Shown here: piece after piece, positions 45,962 through 55,954 of the stretch
Layout: every line of letters begins with the position of its first letter
How positions within the stretch are numbered: the first letter of the stretch is position 1
From: Archivesica marissinica
Taxonomy: Eukaryota; Mollusca; Bivalvia; Venerida; Vesicomyidae
Assembly: GCA_014843695.1 (NCBI GenBank)
Contig: CM026397.1
Location: forward strand, 48,747,217-48,811,216
Length of the DNA: 64,000 bases
Direction: 5' to 3'
Notes under the pieces: generated by a model
Databases searched by the model: none
The model's input: the letters and a program-made list of their open reading frames with translations, nothing else
Told to the model about the DNA's origin: nothing
Program-made: the position numbers and the translations under genes

Positions 45962-46062
45962 ATTTGAACCGGACGAAGAACTATCGGCCATCTTAACAAA
46001 GTTATGGGAACTGGATGAGAACAAATGTTACCCGGGGGAGGATTTTGGCATAGATTTACAAA
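45962..46062 (+). CDS. ENDOU: ENDOU exon a, start of EndoU domain
   Basis: 101 bp; acceptor ATGTTTCAG, donor GTAAGT. It encodes FEPDEELSAILTKLWELDEN and KCYPGEDFGIDLQ, the typical N-terminal EndoU helix. A CAGGG-ended element ends 36 nt before it. Confidence 0.92.
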
Positions 46063-49000
46063 GTAAGTATTAGGCCAGTTACTTGATGTAAGCACAACTT
46101 TGGCATATGATCATGACGTCACGTCACTCGCTGGTTGCTATAGAAGTGTTTGCCCACGACTCATCGCATACAAAGCATGTACAAAATGCACGACTGGAAC
46201 AAGATGGCAAATTCAGAGAATAAATATCGTATACATGATGGTCACCATTGTTTGATTGGTATGTATATTTACTACCGATACTTTCAGGCTATGTCACGTA
46301 TCACATGCATGACAATGAGTGACGGTCACCGTTGTTTGACTGGTATGTGAATGGAGTGTAGTGTATATTTACTACCGATACTTTCAGGCTATGTCACGTA
46401 TCACATGCATGACAATGAGTGACGGTCACCGTTGTTTGACTGGTATGTGAATGGAGTTTAGTGTATATTTACTACCGTTACTTTCAGGATATGTCTCGTA
46501 TCACCAACGTGGCGATCAGTCAAAATATCCTTTGTTTGACTGGCTGGATGAGGACAAGGTATTTACCAGACCCACATACAAAGGTTAGTCAAGCTTCTTA
46601 TTGCTTTGTGGGACTCAGATGTACATAGTCGTGGGACACATTGTCTCTCTATGCGGCCCCATTTCTGTGGCTTGGGCAGAGGGCAATTTGGGTTCTTTTG
46701 ATATACAGATATGAACAAATATACATGCATTTTGGATTGTTGATGGACTTGGCAATGCTAAGGCCACATATTGGTTAGGAAATAATGTCTACTGTTTAAT
46801 ATAACCCCTTTTATATATGTGTGCATTCATGCATAAAATCTCAACTTGTCTATTTTCAGCATGTGTCTACGTGTGTGTGTTACGTTTATTTATCGTCGCT
46901 ACCGGTTACCCATATGAGCGACGCCTCCTGAAGAGATTAGTCATTTTAGATTTTGGAGGATAGTGCATGATACAGACAGAGACCCATTCCAGAATCTCCT
47001 GTGGTTCTTTTACGTGCACAGTGTAAAGCACCAACACGAGACCTCGGTTTAAAGTTCCATCTACATGTATGAAATCTCAAACTGTCTATTTTCAGCATTT
47101 AAAGCCTTGTTGAATAATTATGAAATGCAGTGTGGAGAAGCTGAAGTAGTAACCAGAGAGGAGATAACAGAGAATCGAGAGTTCATCGACAGCATTATGG
47201 AGACGGAAGTGATGAAAGAATGCCACCGGTATCTTGTAGAGAAGGACCAGGCACCCGAAGATGTCGGCAAATTTAAATGTCAAGTCTACAATCTCTGGTT
47301 CATGCTCATACGTAGAACTAGAGGCGACAAGTATGTATTTGAGTTTAGTTGTGGTACAGGTAGGGCTAGGCACAGGTAGGACTAGGCACAGGTAGGACTA
47401 GGCACAGGTAGGACTAGGCACAGGTAGGGCTAGGCACAGGTAGGGCTAGGCACAGGTAGGACTAGGCACAGGTAGGACTAGGCACGGGTAGGGCTAGGCA
47501 CGGGTAGGGCTAGGCACAGGTAGGGCTAGGCACAGGTAGGGCTAGGCACATGTAGGGCTAGGCACAGGTAGGACTAGGCACAGGTAGGGCTAGGCACAGG
47601 TAGGACTAGGCACAGGTAGGACTTGGCACAGGTAGGGCTAGGCATGGGTAGGCTAGGCACATTTAGGACTAGGCACAGGTAGGACTAGGCACAGGTAGGA
47701 CTAGGCACATGTAGGGCTAGGCACAGGTAGGGGCTAGGCACAGGTAGGACTAGGCACAGGTAGACTAGGCACAGGTAGGACTAGGCACTTCAGGGCTAGG
47801 CACAGGTATGGCTAGGCACATGTAGGGCTAGGCACAGGTAGGGCTAGGCACATGTAGGGCTAGGCACAGGTAGGACTAGGCACAGGTAGGACTAGGCACA
47901 TGTAGGGCTAGGCACAGGTAGGGCTAGGCACAGGTAGGGCTAGGCACAGGTAGGACTAGGCACATGTAGGGCTAGGCACAGGTAGGGCTAGGCACAGGTA
48001 GGGCTAGGCATGGGTAGGGCTAGGCACAGGTAGGGCTAGGCACAGGTAGGGCTAGGCACAGGTAGGACTAGGCACAGTAGGACTAGGCACAGGTAGGGCT
48101 AGGCATGGGTAGGACTAGGCACATGTAGGACTAGGCATGGGTAGGACTAGGCACAGGTAGGGCTAGGCATGGGTAGGACTAGGCACAGGTAGGGCTAGGC
48201 ATGGGTAGGACTAGGCACATGTAGGACTAGGCATGGGTAGGGCTAGGCACAGGTAGGGCTAGGCATGGGTAGGACTAGGCACAGGTAGGGCTAGGCATGG
48301 GTAGGACTAGGCACATGTAGGACTAGGCATGGGTAGGGCTAGGCACAGTAGGGCTAGGCACAGGTAGGGCTAGGCACAGGTAGGGCTAGGCACAGGTAGG
48401 GCTAGGCACAGGTAGGGCTAGGCACAGGTAGGGCTAGGCACAGGTAGGGCTAGGCACAGGTAGGACTAGGCACAGGTAGGACTAGGCACATGTAGGGCTA
48501 GGCACAGGTAGGACTAGGCACAGGTAGGACTAGGCACAGGTAGGGCTAGGCACAGGTAGGGCTAGGCACATGTAGGACTAGGCACAGGTAGGACTAGGCA
48601 CAGGTAGGGCTAGGCACATGTAGGACTGAGCCAGCCATTTCTGACTTATGAGATGCCTCTTTTTATGAACATCAGTACTTCCCGAATCCTATGCTTAATG
48701 CCAGGCGCCAGACTGTAGGCAATCGGTAACCATTATTTAACTAGCTGCCGGCTTACCTACCGGCCATATCAGAACAAACCCCTGACGATATTCGAACCTT
48801 CGACCTCCCGCTCCGGACGCCTTAACCACTAGGCCACGAAGACGGTTCAGTATGTTAATTTTTAAAGAATCATGGCATTATACTAGTAGTGGATTCTCGT
48901 AAGATAATGAGTTTCCGTGTTTTATCTTTACTTGTCGTCGAACATTAGTTTCATAAGCAGGGATCACTCCCTCTGGGGGCCCCACTTCTCCCTAAAAAAA

Positions 49001-52000
49001 AAAAAAAAAAAATATTTTTGGGGTTTTACGATTTTCCAACAAAATTTTGTCTAGTAAGATACACTGGCCCATTATAAAACACTCCTTCTATTCAAATGTT
49101 GTATTTAATGGTTGTACTGTGCATTTTAACCCTATTTTGGAGAAGTATATTAAAGAACACCATTTAAGGAAGCGATCACGCGCTTTCTCACTTCTCCCAA
49201 ATATTCTGACCTAGAATGAACCCTGTGTAAGTAATGGTTCCTGAAGTTTAATAAAATTGTTTATTTCCTTTAACAGAGATCAGGATTCCAGCAGTTTTGA
49301 ACATGTGTTTGTTGGTGAATACCGAGAACATGAATTCATTGGACTTCACAATTGGATACAGATATATCTACAGGAACAAGCTGGCAAGCTAGACTATCAC
49401 GGCTACCTCAAGAGAGACACTGTAAGTTAACATAGATTATGTAATGCATGGCTTCAAGCATCAAAATGTGCTTTAGTATTTATTGTACATAGGATTTGTT
49501 TGGCCATGGTCTCGAGAAGGGTCCGGTACTGTGGTAGTCTTCACTTTGTCCGTCGTGTTGTCAGCGAATCCATTCATCTTGTTGGCCCCGGTCTCTAGGA
49601 GCTGAGTGTCCAGTACTGGTAGTGTTCACTTTGTCCATCATGTTGTCAGCGAATCCATTCATCAGACTTCTTGTTGGCCCCTGTCTCTAGGAGCTGAGTG
49701 TCCAGTACTGGTAGTGTTCACTTTGTCCGTCATGTTGTCAGTGAATCCATTCATCTCGTTGGCCCCGTTCTCTAGGAGCTGAGTGTCCAGTACTGGTAGT
49801 GTTCACTTTGTCCGTCATGTTGTCAGTGAATCCATTCATCTTGTTGGCCCCGGTCTCTAGGAGCTGAGTGTCCAGTACTGGTAGTGTTCACTTTGTCCGT
49901 CATGTTGTCAGTGAATCCATTCATCAGACTTCTTGTTGGCCGTGGTCTCTAGGAGCTGAGTGTCCAGTACTGGTAGTGTTCACTTTGTCCGTCATGTTGT
50001 CAGTGAATCCATTCATCTTGTTGGCCCCGGTCTCTAGGAGCTGAGTGTCCAGTACTGGTAGTGTTCACTTTGTCCGTCATGTTGTCAGTGAATCCATTCA
50101 TCAGACTTCTTGTTGGCCGTGGTCTCTAGGAGCTGAGTGTCCAGTACTGGTAGTGTTCACTTTGTCCGTCATGTTGTCAGTGAATCCATTCATCAGACTT
50201 CTTGTTGGCCCCGGTCTCTAGGAGCTGAGTGTCCAGTACTGGTAGTGTTCACTTTGTCCATCATGTTGTCAGCGAATCCATTCATCAGACTTCTTGTTGG
50301 CCCCGGTCTCTAGGAGCTCAGTTTCCAGTACTGATAGTGTTCACTTTGTCCGTCATGTTGTCAGCGAATCCATTCATCAGACTTCTTGTTGGCCCCTGTC
50401 TCTAGGAGCTGAGTGTCCAGTACTGGTAGTGTTCACTTTATCCATCATGTTGTCAGCGAATCCATTCATCAGAAATCTTGTTGGCCCCTGTCTCTAGGAG
50501 CTGAGTGTCCAGTACTGGTAGTGTTCACTTTGTCCGTCATGTTGTCAGCAAATCCATTCATCAGACTTCTTGTTGGCCCCGGTCTCTAGGAGCTGAGTGT
50601 CCAGTACTGGTAGTGTTCACTTTGTCCATCATGTTGTCAGTGAATCCATTCATCAGACTTCTTGTTGGCCCCGGTCTCTAGGGGCTGAGTATCCAGTACT
50701 GGTAGTGTTCACTTTATCCATCATGTTGTCAGCGAATCCATTCATCAGACTTCTTGTTGGCCCCGGTCTCTAGGAGCTGAGTGTCCAGTACTGGTAGTGT
50801 TCACTTTGTCCATCATGTTGTCAGCGAATCCATTCATCAGACTTCTTGTTGGCCGTGGTCTCTAGGAGCTGAAGGTCCAGTACTGGTAGTGTTCACTTTG
50901 TCCATCATGTTGTCAGCGAATCCATTCATCAGACATCTTGTTGGCCCCGGTCTCTAGGAGCTGAGGGTCCGGTAGTGGTAGTGTTCACTTTGTCCATCAT
51001 GTTGTCAGCGAATCCATTCATCAGACTTCTTGTTGGCCCCGGTCTCTAGGGGCTGAGGGTCCGGTAGTGTTCACTTTGTCCGTCAGATTGTCAGCAAGTC
51101 GATCCATCGCACCTCCAAGGTCATAATGTAAGTTAGAGGTTGACCGTCAAATGATCTTATTTCGTGTGTTCAATATTTGATCCAAACACATTGAAGCATA
51201 TGGTTGATAACTTACTCCTGTGTTCACTCCAATGGGACAACGTGTCACGTATGACTTCCTGGCTTGGAGGTTATAACACTTTTCTCAAGACTCAGTCTCA
51301 AGCGTTTGATTGGTTCAGCTGACAGTAACACTCGGAATCAACCAATCAGATCATCTGAGCTTGAGTTTGAGATCTGAGAAAAGTTTTATAACCTCGGGGG
51401 CTGGTCCCATTGGTCAAGGTCACGCAAAACAGTAGTTACATCTGCATTTACTGTAAAATTACAGTCAAATAATACGTTGCTTTGTATGTTACATTTATTC
51501 CATTTTTATTTAATCTAGATTGCAAAACAAGTTATTACAGAATTCGATTAATCATTCTTGATACCTCATTCATGATGGAATCCATCGCAAGGGTGGTGAG
51601 ATAAGAGACAATGTGGATTTAAGTGGCTTGTCTAAGGACTCCACCGCCGTGGTTCTGGTTGGGCTAGAACTCGCACCCTCTCGGTGGTTACAAGACAGAC
51701 ACTGTATTCATTAAACCATGGAGGCCTCACAAATATCTCAACCTTCTTCAGCTCAGTGAGACAATGTGTCAGTGTTATATGCAGGTTCCAGGTTCCTACC
51801 TGCAGGTTCAGGGTCACAGTTGTAAATAAAACGTAACAGGTTGTTGATGTGTGTGCAATACCAATTGAATGTCCATTCCCTTTTCATTTTTTTGCAAATG
51901 TTTTCGGACTCGAACCGTTACTGACGTCTAAATGCGACTTTCTAGCGCCACCAATGGCTTCATAAATTTCTATCATGCAACCAATTCCAGCCTAGGTTGG

Positions 52001-54788
52001 AATCCCACTGTGGACGTCAAATTCTTTCAAGTGAAGAAACGAACCAGCTAGCTTGCAGAAGGTCGTTGTTCTACCGGGTATGAGTCCTTGTCTAAAATAC
52101 TGCTCGGAGGGACACCCAGGGTATTCCACCACCAATAACAGCTGGAGAGCCGCTAAGAACCCCCCCCCCCGAAACAGAAACCACAATTTGTTATATCGGA
52201 TACACACAAAACACATTGTCCGCCTCCGTGGTCGATTGGTTACGGTCGCTGACTTGTATACCACTGTAACCTATCATCACTGATGGTCACTGGTTTGAGC
52301 TCCGCTCAGACCGTGTCTCATTTATATGAAAAAGTTGGCAGTTTCTTACGGAGGTTGGTGCACCCAAGTACTGGTTAACCGCTGGAGCCTATCCAGGAAA
52401 GGTGTTGTTAGGTAAACTGCCCGCTAGCGATATAGCCCAATATGGTGCTGATGCAGGCGTAAAACCCGAAATATAACATATAACATAACAAAACACATTT
52501 GTTATATCGGGTTGTGGAGCATGTACAATATTAGTGTTTGCTTGATTAATTATTTCTGTGAACGAAAAATAATTTTGCAAAGTTTTGTTTAGATAAAAGA
52601 TGATGAATTTCCGCGGTTATTGGCCCTGCAGTTCACGTACCATGATGAGGAAGATGGAGCGATGGAGAAACCAGTCTGCAGCACATTCCTGGGAACCAGT
52701 CCAGAGTTTGAGATTGCAGCCTACACACTTTGTTTCTTTACAAAACAGGTTTGTCGAAAGTTATCTTCACAAACCAAATTTCAAAAGATCTATGTACAAA
52801 ATCAGTTTGAAAAACTTCTTGCTGCAAAACATGCTTGGAAAACGTTCTCTTCAAAACATGTTTGGTAACTAACATTTGTTGTGCACTCCAAGTTTGAACA
52901 ATTTCTTCACAAAACAGGTTTGGAACCTATTGCTACAAAATATGCTTGGAAAACAGGTTTTAAAATATTTAGTTCAAAACGACAAGTTGGAAAAAGTTCT
53001 TTGAAAAACATGTTTGAGATATTGAATTCTTCTGTGTGCATTTATCTTATTATACCTATATTTTCTATACCATTTGCTCGCTTTAATTGAATTGTTTGGA
53101 TTTGGATATTCGGTTAATACGGGTCGCCGATTGATTACGGTCATTGACTTCACATCACTTGCTCCTCAACGCTGTAGGCTCAAATCCCACTGGTGGTGTG
53201 GGATTATTTCATGTGATGAAGCTATCCATCTGGCTTGCAGTAGGTCAGTGGTTCTACCCGGGTGGCTCTGAAGTACTGCTCAGAGGGGCACCCAGGGTTG
53301 GAGTGTCCCCCTGTGAGCTGTTGATGCGACTATAAACCCCAAAAACAAACAAACAAAACCATATAACATTGACCGATGGATCAAAGGTGGCCGACTAGTA
53401 TTGTATTCAACTTGTCATATCCCTCCTTTGTTTATTATCTGATTTTCATAATTTTAACAGATTTTTCTACCTTGTGTTAAAACAAGTTCTACAAGTACTC
53501 TGTTTTCAAAGTATCAATACTTCAGGCATCAAAGCATCAATACTTCAGGCATCAAAGCATCAATACTTCAGGCATCAAAGCATCAATACTTCAGGCATCA
53601 AAGCATCAATACTTCAGGCAGTTTTCCTCAGTAAAATGTGCTGAATACCACCACCATGGGCAACCGTGTTCTAGGGACACATATCTAATTATAATAATTG
53701 TTAGTTAGAGGTCAAGATTGAGATCAAGATCAATACTGCATTGTTTTGTAAATATATATCTTTTTTCTTCTCTTTTTTTAAACGTTCTATATATTTATTT
53801 ACAAATATTTACAAGAATAATACATGCTTATCGATGATAAATACATACATGATAGGAAATACTACTAGGAATTAGTTAGTAATGTACATGCACGCATTTA
53901 TCGATGTCTATGAACGAGAATTAAACATGTTATTTATTCTTGTAAATAACTAGTATTTGTTTTTAATTTTGAAATATTCATATATAACTGCTATTTCATA
54001 TTTCATAATGTTCATTGTATTAACCCATTTCATTCTGGATACATCTAAAGGCTTTTGCAAACAACATAGATCCAGATCAGCCGCAACGTGACGCTGCGTG
54101 CTGTTCAGGATCTATGTTGTTTGCTACATAGCCAAGTGTCTTAGCAAGATCATCTGAATAGCAAGTAGCATAGAGCCTGATCAGACGGCACGTTCCATGG
54201 CGGCTGATCTGGCTCTATGTTCTTTGCAAATACTGTTTGAACAGTATCCATAATCAAATGGGTTAACAAGCTTCTTTCTGTTTTCGCTAATGATGTATGC
54301 CTTATATATAGAGAATCCAATTATAGTAAATAACAAATTAATTTCAGAGTAATTAAATATATATCATATCAGGGATCAGTTTAGAGGGCGATGTGGGCGA
54401 AATTGTCGCCCTAGGGACCCTGACTTCGCCCTCTGGGGGCCCCACTTCTCCCTAAACAAAATTTGGTTTTTATGATTTTCAAACAAAATTTTGTTTAGTA
54501 AGATATACTGGCACATTATAAAGCACTCCTTCTATTCAACTGTATTTAATGGTTGTACTGTGCATTTTAACCCTATTTTGCAGAAGTATATTAAAGAACA
54601 CCATTTAAGGAAGCGATCACGCACTTTCTCACTTCTCCCAAAAATTCTGACCTAGAATGAACCCTGCATATGTATACTTACAGGGTGTAATTGATGTACA
54701 GCTTGGAGAATATGAGGTGGAAGTAGCGTGTATGCCTCTAGGAAACAAACATGTGGGCACAGCCTATATAAAAGCAGCGAGGATGTAA
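45962..54788 (+). CDS. ENDOU: Poly(U)-specific endoribonuclease, ENDOU/XendoU family (gene span, 6 exons found)
   Basis: This family cleaves RNA at uridines, leaving 2',3'-cyclic phosphates; animal members are secreted or ER-associated. Six exons join in frame to about 278 residues ending in TAA, close to the full length of one EndoU domain. Landmarks in order: LTKLWELDEN, the long helical middle exon, SSFEHVFVGE (catalytic His codon 49302-49304), GLHNWIQ (catalytic His codon 49347-49349), KPVCSTF (catalytic Lys codon 52668-52670), LGTSPEFE and GTAY near the end. The gene begins in mid-codon at 45962, so at least one upstream exon with the start codon, any signal peptide or extra domain is missing; none was recognised between 43.4 and 45.9 kb. 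Its introns hold two large minisatellites. Confidence 0.94.
46226..46487 (+). repeat. 100-bp tandem duplication of the ENDOU exon b acceptor and 5' part
   Basis: TTTACTACCGATACTTTCAG and the following GCTATGTCACGTATCAC recur at 46271 and 46371; the genuine version starts at 46471 (exon from 46488). A partial older unit precedes (46229-46270). The copied exon parts have decayed: TGA follows after 11 codons. Confidence 0.93.
46488..46583 (+). CDS. ENDOU: ENDOU exon b
   Basis: 96 bp; acceptor ACTTTCAG, donor GTTAGT. It encodes YVSYHQRGDQSKYPLFDWLD followed by EDKVFTRPTYK. The acceptor and the first part of the exon are present in two decayed upstream copies 100 bp apart. Confidence 0.9.
46863..47063 (-). 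mobile_element. SINE family 1, head-truncated, flanked by a 35-bp direct repeat with a splice acceptor
   Basis: Tail TTACGTTTATTTATCGTCGC through body ACGTGCACAGTGTAAAGCAC; the tRNA-like head is missing. Flanks 46828-46862 and 47064-47098 match at about 31 of 35 positions and both contain TGTCTATTTTCAG/CAT. Confidence 0.88.
47096..47330 (+). CDS. ENDOU: ENDOU exon c, helical middle
   Basis: 235 bp; acceptor CTATTTTCAG, donor GTATGT. It encodes FKALLNNYE, then MKECHRYLVEK and YNLWFMLIRRTRGD, typical of the EndoU middle region. A SINE lies 33 nt upstream, and a near copy of the acceptor lies on its other side. A 16-bp minisatellite starts about 20 bp after the donor. Confidence 0.94.
47350..48626 (+). 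repeat. 16-bp minisatellite in an ENDOU intron
   Basis: About 80 units of CACAGGTAGGGCTAGG, with an A/G change (GGACTAGG) and ATG-type variants. It starts about 20 bp after the donor of exon c. Confidence 0.98.
48655..48846 (-). mobile_element. SINE family C in an ENDOU intron
   Basis: Head at the right: TTCGAACCTTCGACCTCC (B-box-like) and CTTAACCACTAGGCCACG (A-box-like), inverse orientation. Confidence 0.88.
48958..49225 (+). mobile_element. hAT-like MITE, family E (copy 3), upstream of ENDOU exon d
   Basis: CAGGGATCACTCCC ... GACCTAGAATGAACCCTG; flanks ATAAG/GTAAG only roughly match. It ends 51 nt before the exon. Confidence 0.85.
49277..49421 (+). CDS. ENDOU: ENDOU exon d, both catalytic histidines
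   Basis: 145 bp; acceptor CTTTAACAG, donor GTAAGT. It encodes SSSFEHVFVGE and EFIGLHNWIQIYLQEQ, with the two histidines of the EndoU active site, then KLDYHGYLKRDT. It follows the 1.9-kb intron with the 16-bp array. Confidence 0.96.
49497..51095 (+). repeat. 85/92-bp minisatellite in an ENDOU intron
   Basis: About 18 units with GTCTCTAGGAGCTGAGTGTC, CAGTACTGGTAGTGTTCAC and CATGTTGTCAGTGAATCC. The two lengths differ by a 7-bp CAGACTT insertion before CTTGTTGGCC. Confidence 0.96.
51267..51395. mobile_element. Palindromic MITE, family B (copy 2)
   Basis: GAGGTTATAACACTTTTCTC and GAGAAAAGTTTTATAACCTC ends; internal TGATTGGTTCAGCTGA and AACCAATCAGATCA are inverted to each other. Confidence 0.9.
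51518..51730 (-). mobile_element. SINE family B, near full length
   Basis: Tail TTGCAAAACAAGTTATTAC at the left; tRNA-like head at the right (GGCTAGAACTCGCACCCTC and TTCATTAAACCATGGAGGCC). Confidence 0.85.
51900..52185. mobile_element. SINE-like repeat, family D
   Basis: GGTTGGAATCCCACTGTGG, GGTCGTTGTTCTACCGGGTA and GAGGGACACCCAGGGT are shared with 53115-53360. Confidence 0.7.
52218..52487 (+). mobile_element. SINE family A, full length, 12-bp target duplication
   Basis: Very similar to 44726-44989. Exact flanks ACAAAACACATT at 52206-52217 and 52488-52499. It ends 105 bp before ENDOU exon e. Confidence 0.95.
52593..52748 (+). CDS. ENDOU: ENDOU exon e, catalytic lysine and SPEFE motif
   Basis: 156 bp, phase 0 at both ends; acceptor TTTTGTTTAG, donor GTTTGT. 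It encodes LLALQFTYHDEEDGAMEKPV and CSTFLGTSPEFEIAAYTLCF, with the lysine of the active site. It follows a 3.2-kb intron mostly filled by an 85/92-bp array. Confidence 0.96.
53115..53360 (+). mobile_element. tRNA-derived SINE, family D, with AAAC tail
   Basis: Head TCGCCGATTGATTACGGTC and GTAGGCTCAAATCCCACTGG; tail AAACAAACAAACAAAACC. Confidence 0.8.
53515..53622 (+). repeat. 23-bp short tandem array in an ENDOU intron
   Basis: Five units of CAGGCATCAAAGCATCAATA plus CTT. Confidence 0.95.
54024..54262 (+). mobile_element. piggyBac-like MITE, family H (copy 2)
   Basis: TTAA-CCCATTTC ... CAAATGGG-TTAA, with inverted GCAAACAACATAGATCC motifs inside. Confidence 0.85.
54370..54666 (+). mobile_element. 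hAT-like MITE, family E (copy 4), upstream of the ENDOU last exon
   Basis: CAGGGATCAGTTTAGAGGGC ... GACCTAGAATGAACCCTG, exact flanks CATAT at 54365-54369 and 54667-54671. It ends 17 nt before the exon and so may supply pyrimidine and branch-site sequence (TTTCTCACTTCTCCC, TTCTGAC). Confidence 0.93.
54684..54788 (+). CDS. ENDOU: ENDOU last exon with stop codon
   Basis: Acceptor ATACTTACAG. It encodes GVIDVQLGEYEVEVACMPLG then HVGTAYIKAARM and TAA. GTAY is the conserved C-terminal motif, usually followed by Pro, here Ile. The last 31 bases, including the stop, begin a 53-bp array of four copies. Confidence 0.95.
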   Translation, partial: GVIDVQLGEYEVEVACMPLGNKHVGTAYIKAARM

Positions 54789-54965
54789 CCGGCGCCCCAG
54801 ACACTCGTTGCACAGCCTATATAAAAGCAGCGAAGATGTAACCGGGGCCCCAGACACTCGTTGCACAGCCTATATAAAAGCAGCGAAGATGTAACCGGGG
54901 CCCCAGACACTCGTTGCACAGCCTATATAAAAGCAGCGAACATGTAACCGGCGCCCCAGACACTC
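54758..54965 (+). repeat. 53-bp tandem array copying the ENDOU stop codon
   Basis: Four units of CACAGCCTATATAAAAGCAG, CGARGATGTAACCGG, SGCCCCAGACACTCG at 54758, 54811, 54864 and 54917. The first is the real end of the reading frame; the others lie in the 3' flank and each repeats the last nine codons and the stop. Confidence 0.97.
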
Positions 54966-54979
54966 GCTCATCACCTTAA

Positions 54980-55215
54980 CCCTTTCAACACCACAGACCT
55001 CTAAATTGGCTTACAAAAAAGTGTAGATCCAGATGAGCCGGCTCGTGATGAGCCGTCTAATCAGGATCTGCACTTTTTTCAAGTAATAAAACTATTTTTA
55101 GAATTTTTTTTACCCATTTTGATAAATGAACTGATCCAAATGTAATTTTGTTATTAATTTATTGGTCTAAAAATATCATGGACCAGTCCATGTCAGTTAC
55201 TTGGTATTGAATGGG
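54980..55215 (+). mobile_element. piggyBac-like MITE, family G (copy 3)
   Basis: TTAA on both sides; CCCTTTCAACACC ... GGTATTGAATGGG. It lies just beyond the ENDOU stop-codon array. Confidence 0.88.
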
Positions 55216-55409
55216 TTAACATATATTTTATATCTTAGTTTTGGCATATTTATATTATATACGTTATATTATTTCAATATTAACCATGGGACATGTATTA
55301 GTTTGTACTTTCTGTCTGTTCATCCGTCCGTCAGCCCATATGTCTCAAATATGGTCCCCGAAGCGATATCTAATTGTTGGACAGATTTCAACAAAGCGTG
55401 AATCTAATC

Positions 55410-55637
55410 AGTACCATATCTGGTTGTACCTGTCGACAGTACCATATCTGGTTGTACCTGTTGACAGTACCATATCTGGTTGTACCTGTCGACAGTACCA
55501 TATCTGGTTGTACCTGTCGACAGTACCATATCTGGTTGTACCTGTCGACAGTACCATATCTGGTTGTACCTGTCGACAGTACCATATCTGGTTGTACCTG
55601 TCGACAGTACCATATCTGGTTGTACCTGTCGACATGG
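55410..55637 (+). repeat. 28-bp minisatellite with a near-palindrome
   Basis: Eight units of CAGTACCATATCTGGTTGTA plus CCTGTCGA. GTACCTGTCGACAGTACC is almost self-complementary around GTCGAC. Open frames on both strands follow from the unit. Confidence 0.95.
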
Positions 55638-55954
55638 TGTTCCGGTTAGGTGAGTTTTGATGGCGTTATCACCCTTACAAGATTGTAATGAACAAACATT
55701 GTCTTGAAGAAAGTTTCCCCGGTTGGTTTAAACATATTTATTCGTTCATTATGTACAGTACAGTACATATTTATTGTAGCTATACAAACGAAAATGGATT
55801 TAATCGGAAGCTTAAAGCTTATTGTGATTATTGTTTCCCCGGTTACAACTGTATGTGCAGAGAAGAATCACTACCAAACTTGTATCCTCCCAATTCCCCC
55901 TGTTGCTTGCTTGAAGGCATGTTTCTGTAATGTCCTACCTTCACAGCTTGTCTA

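Noticed and set aside
47350..48626. Telomere-like repeat because of TAGGG
   Set aside because: The unit is 16 bp with CTAGGCAC spacers and not TTAGGG; it is inside an intron.
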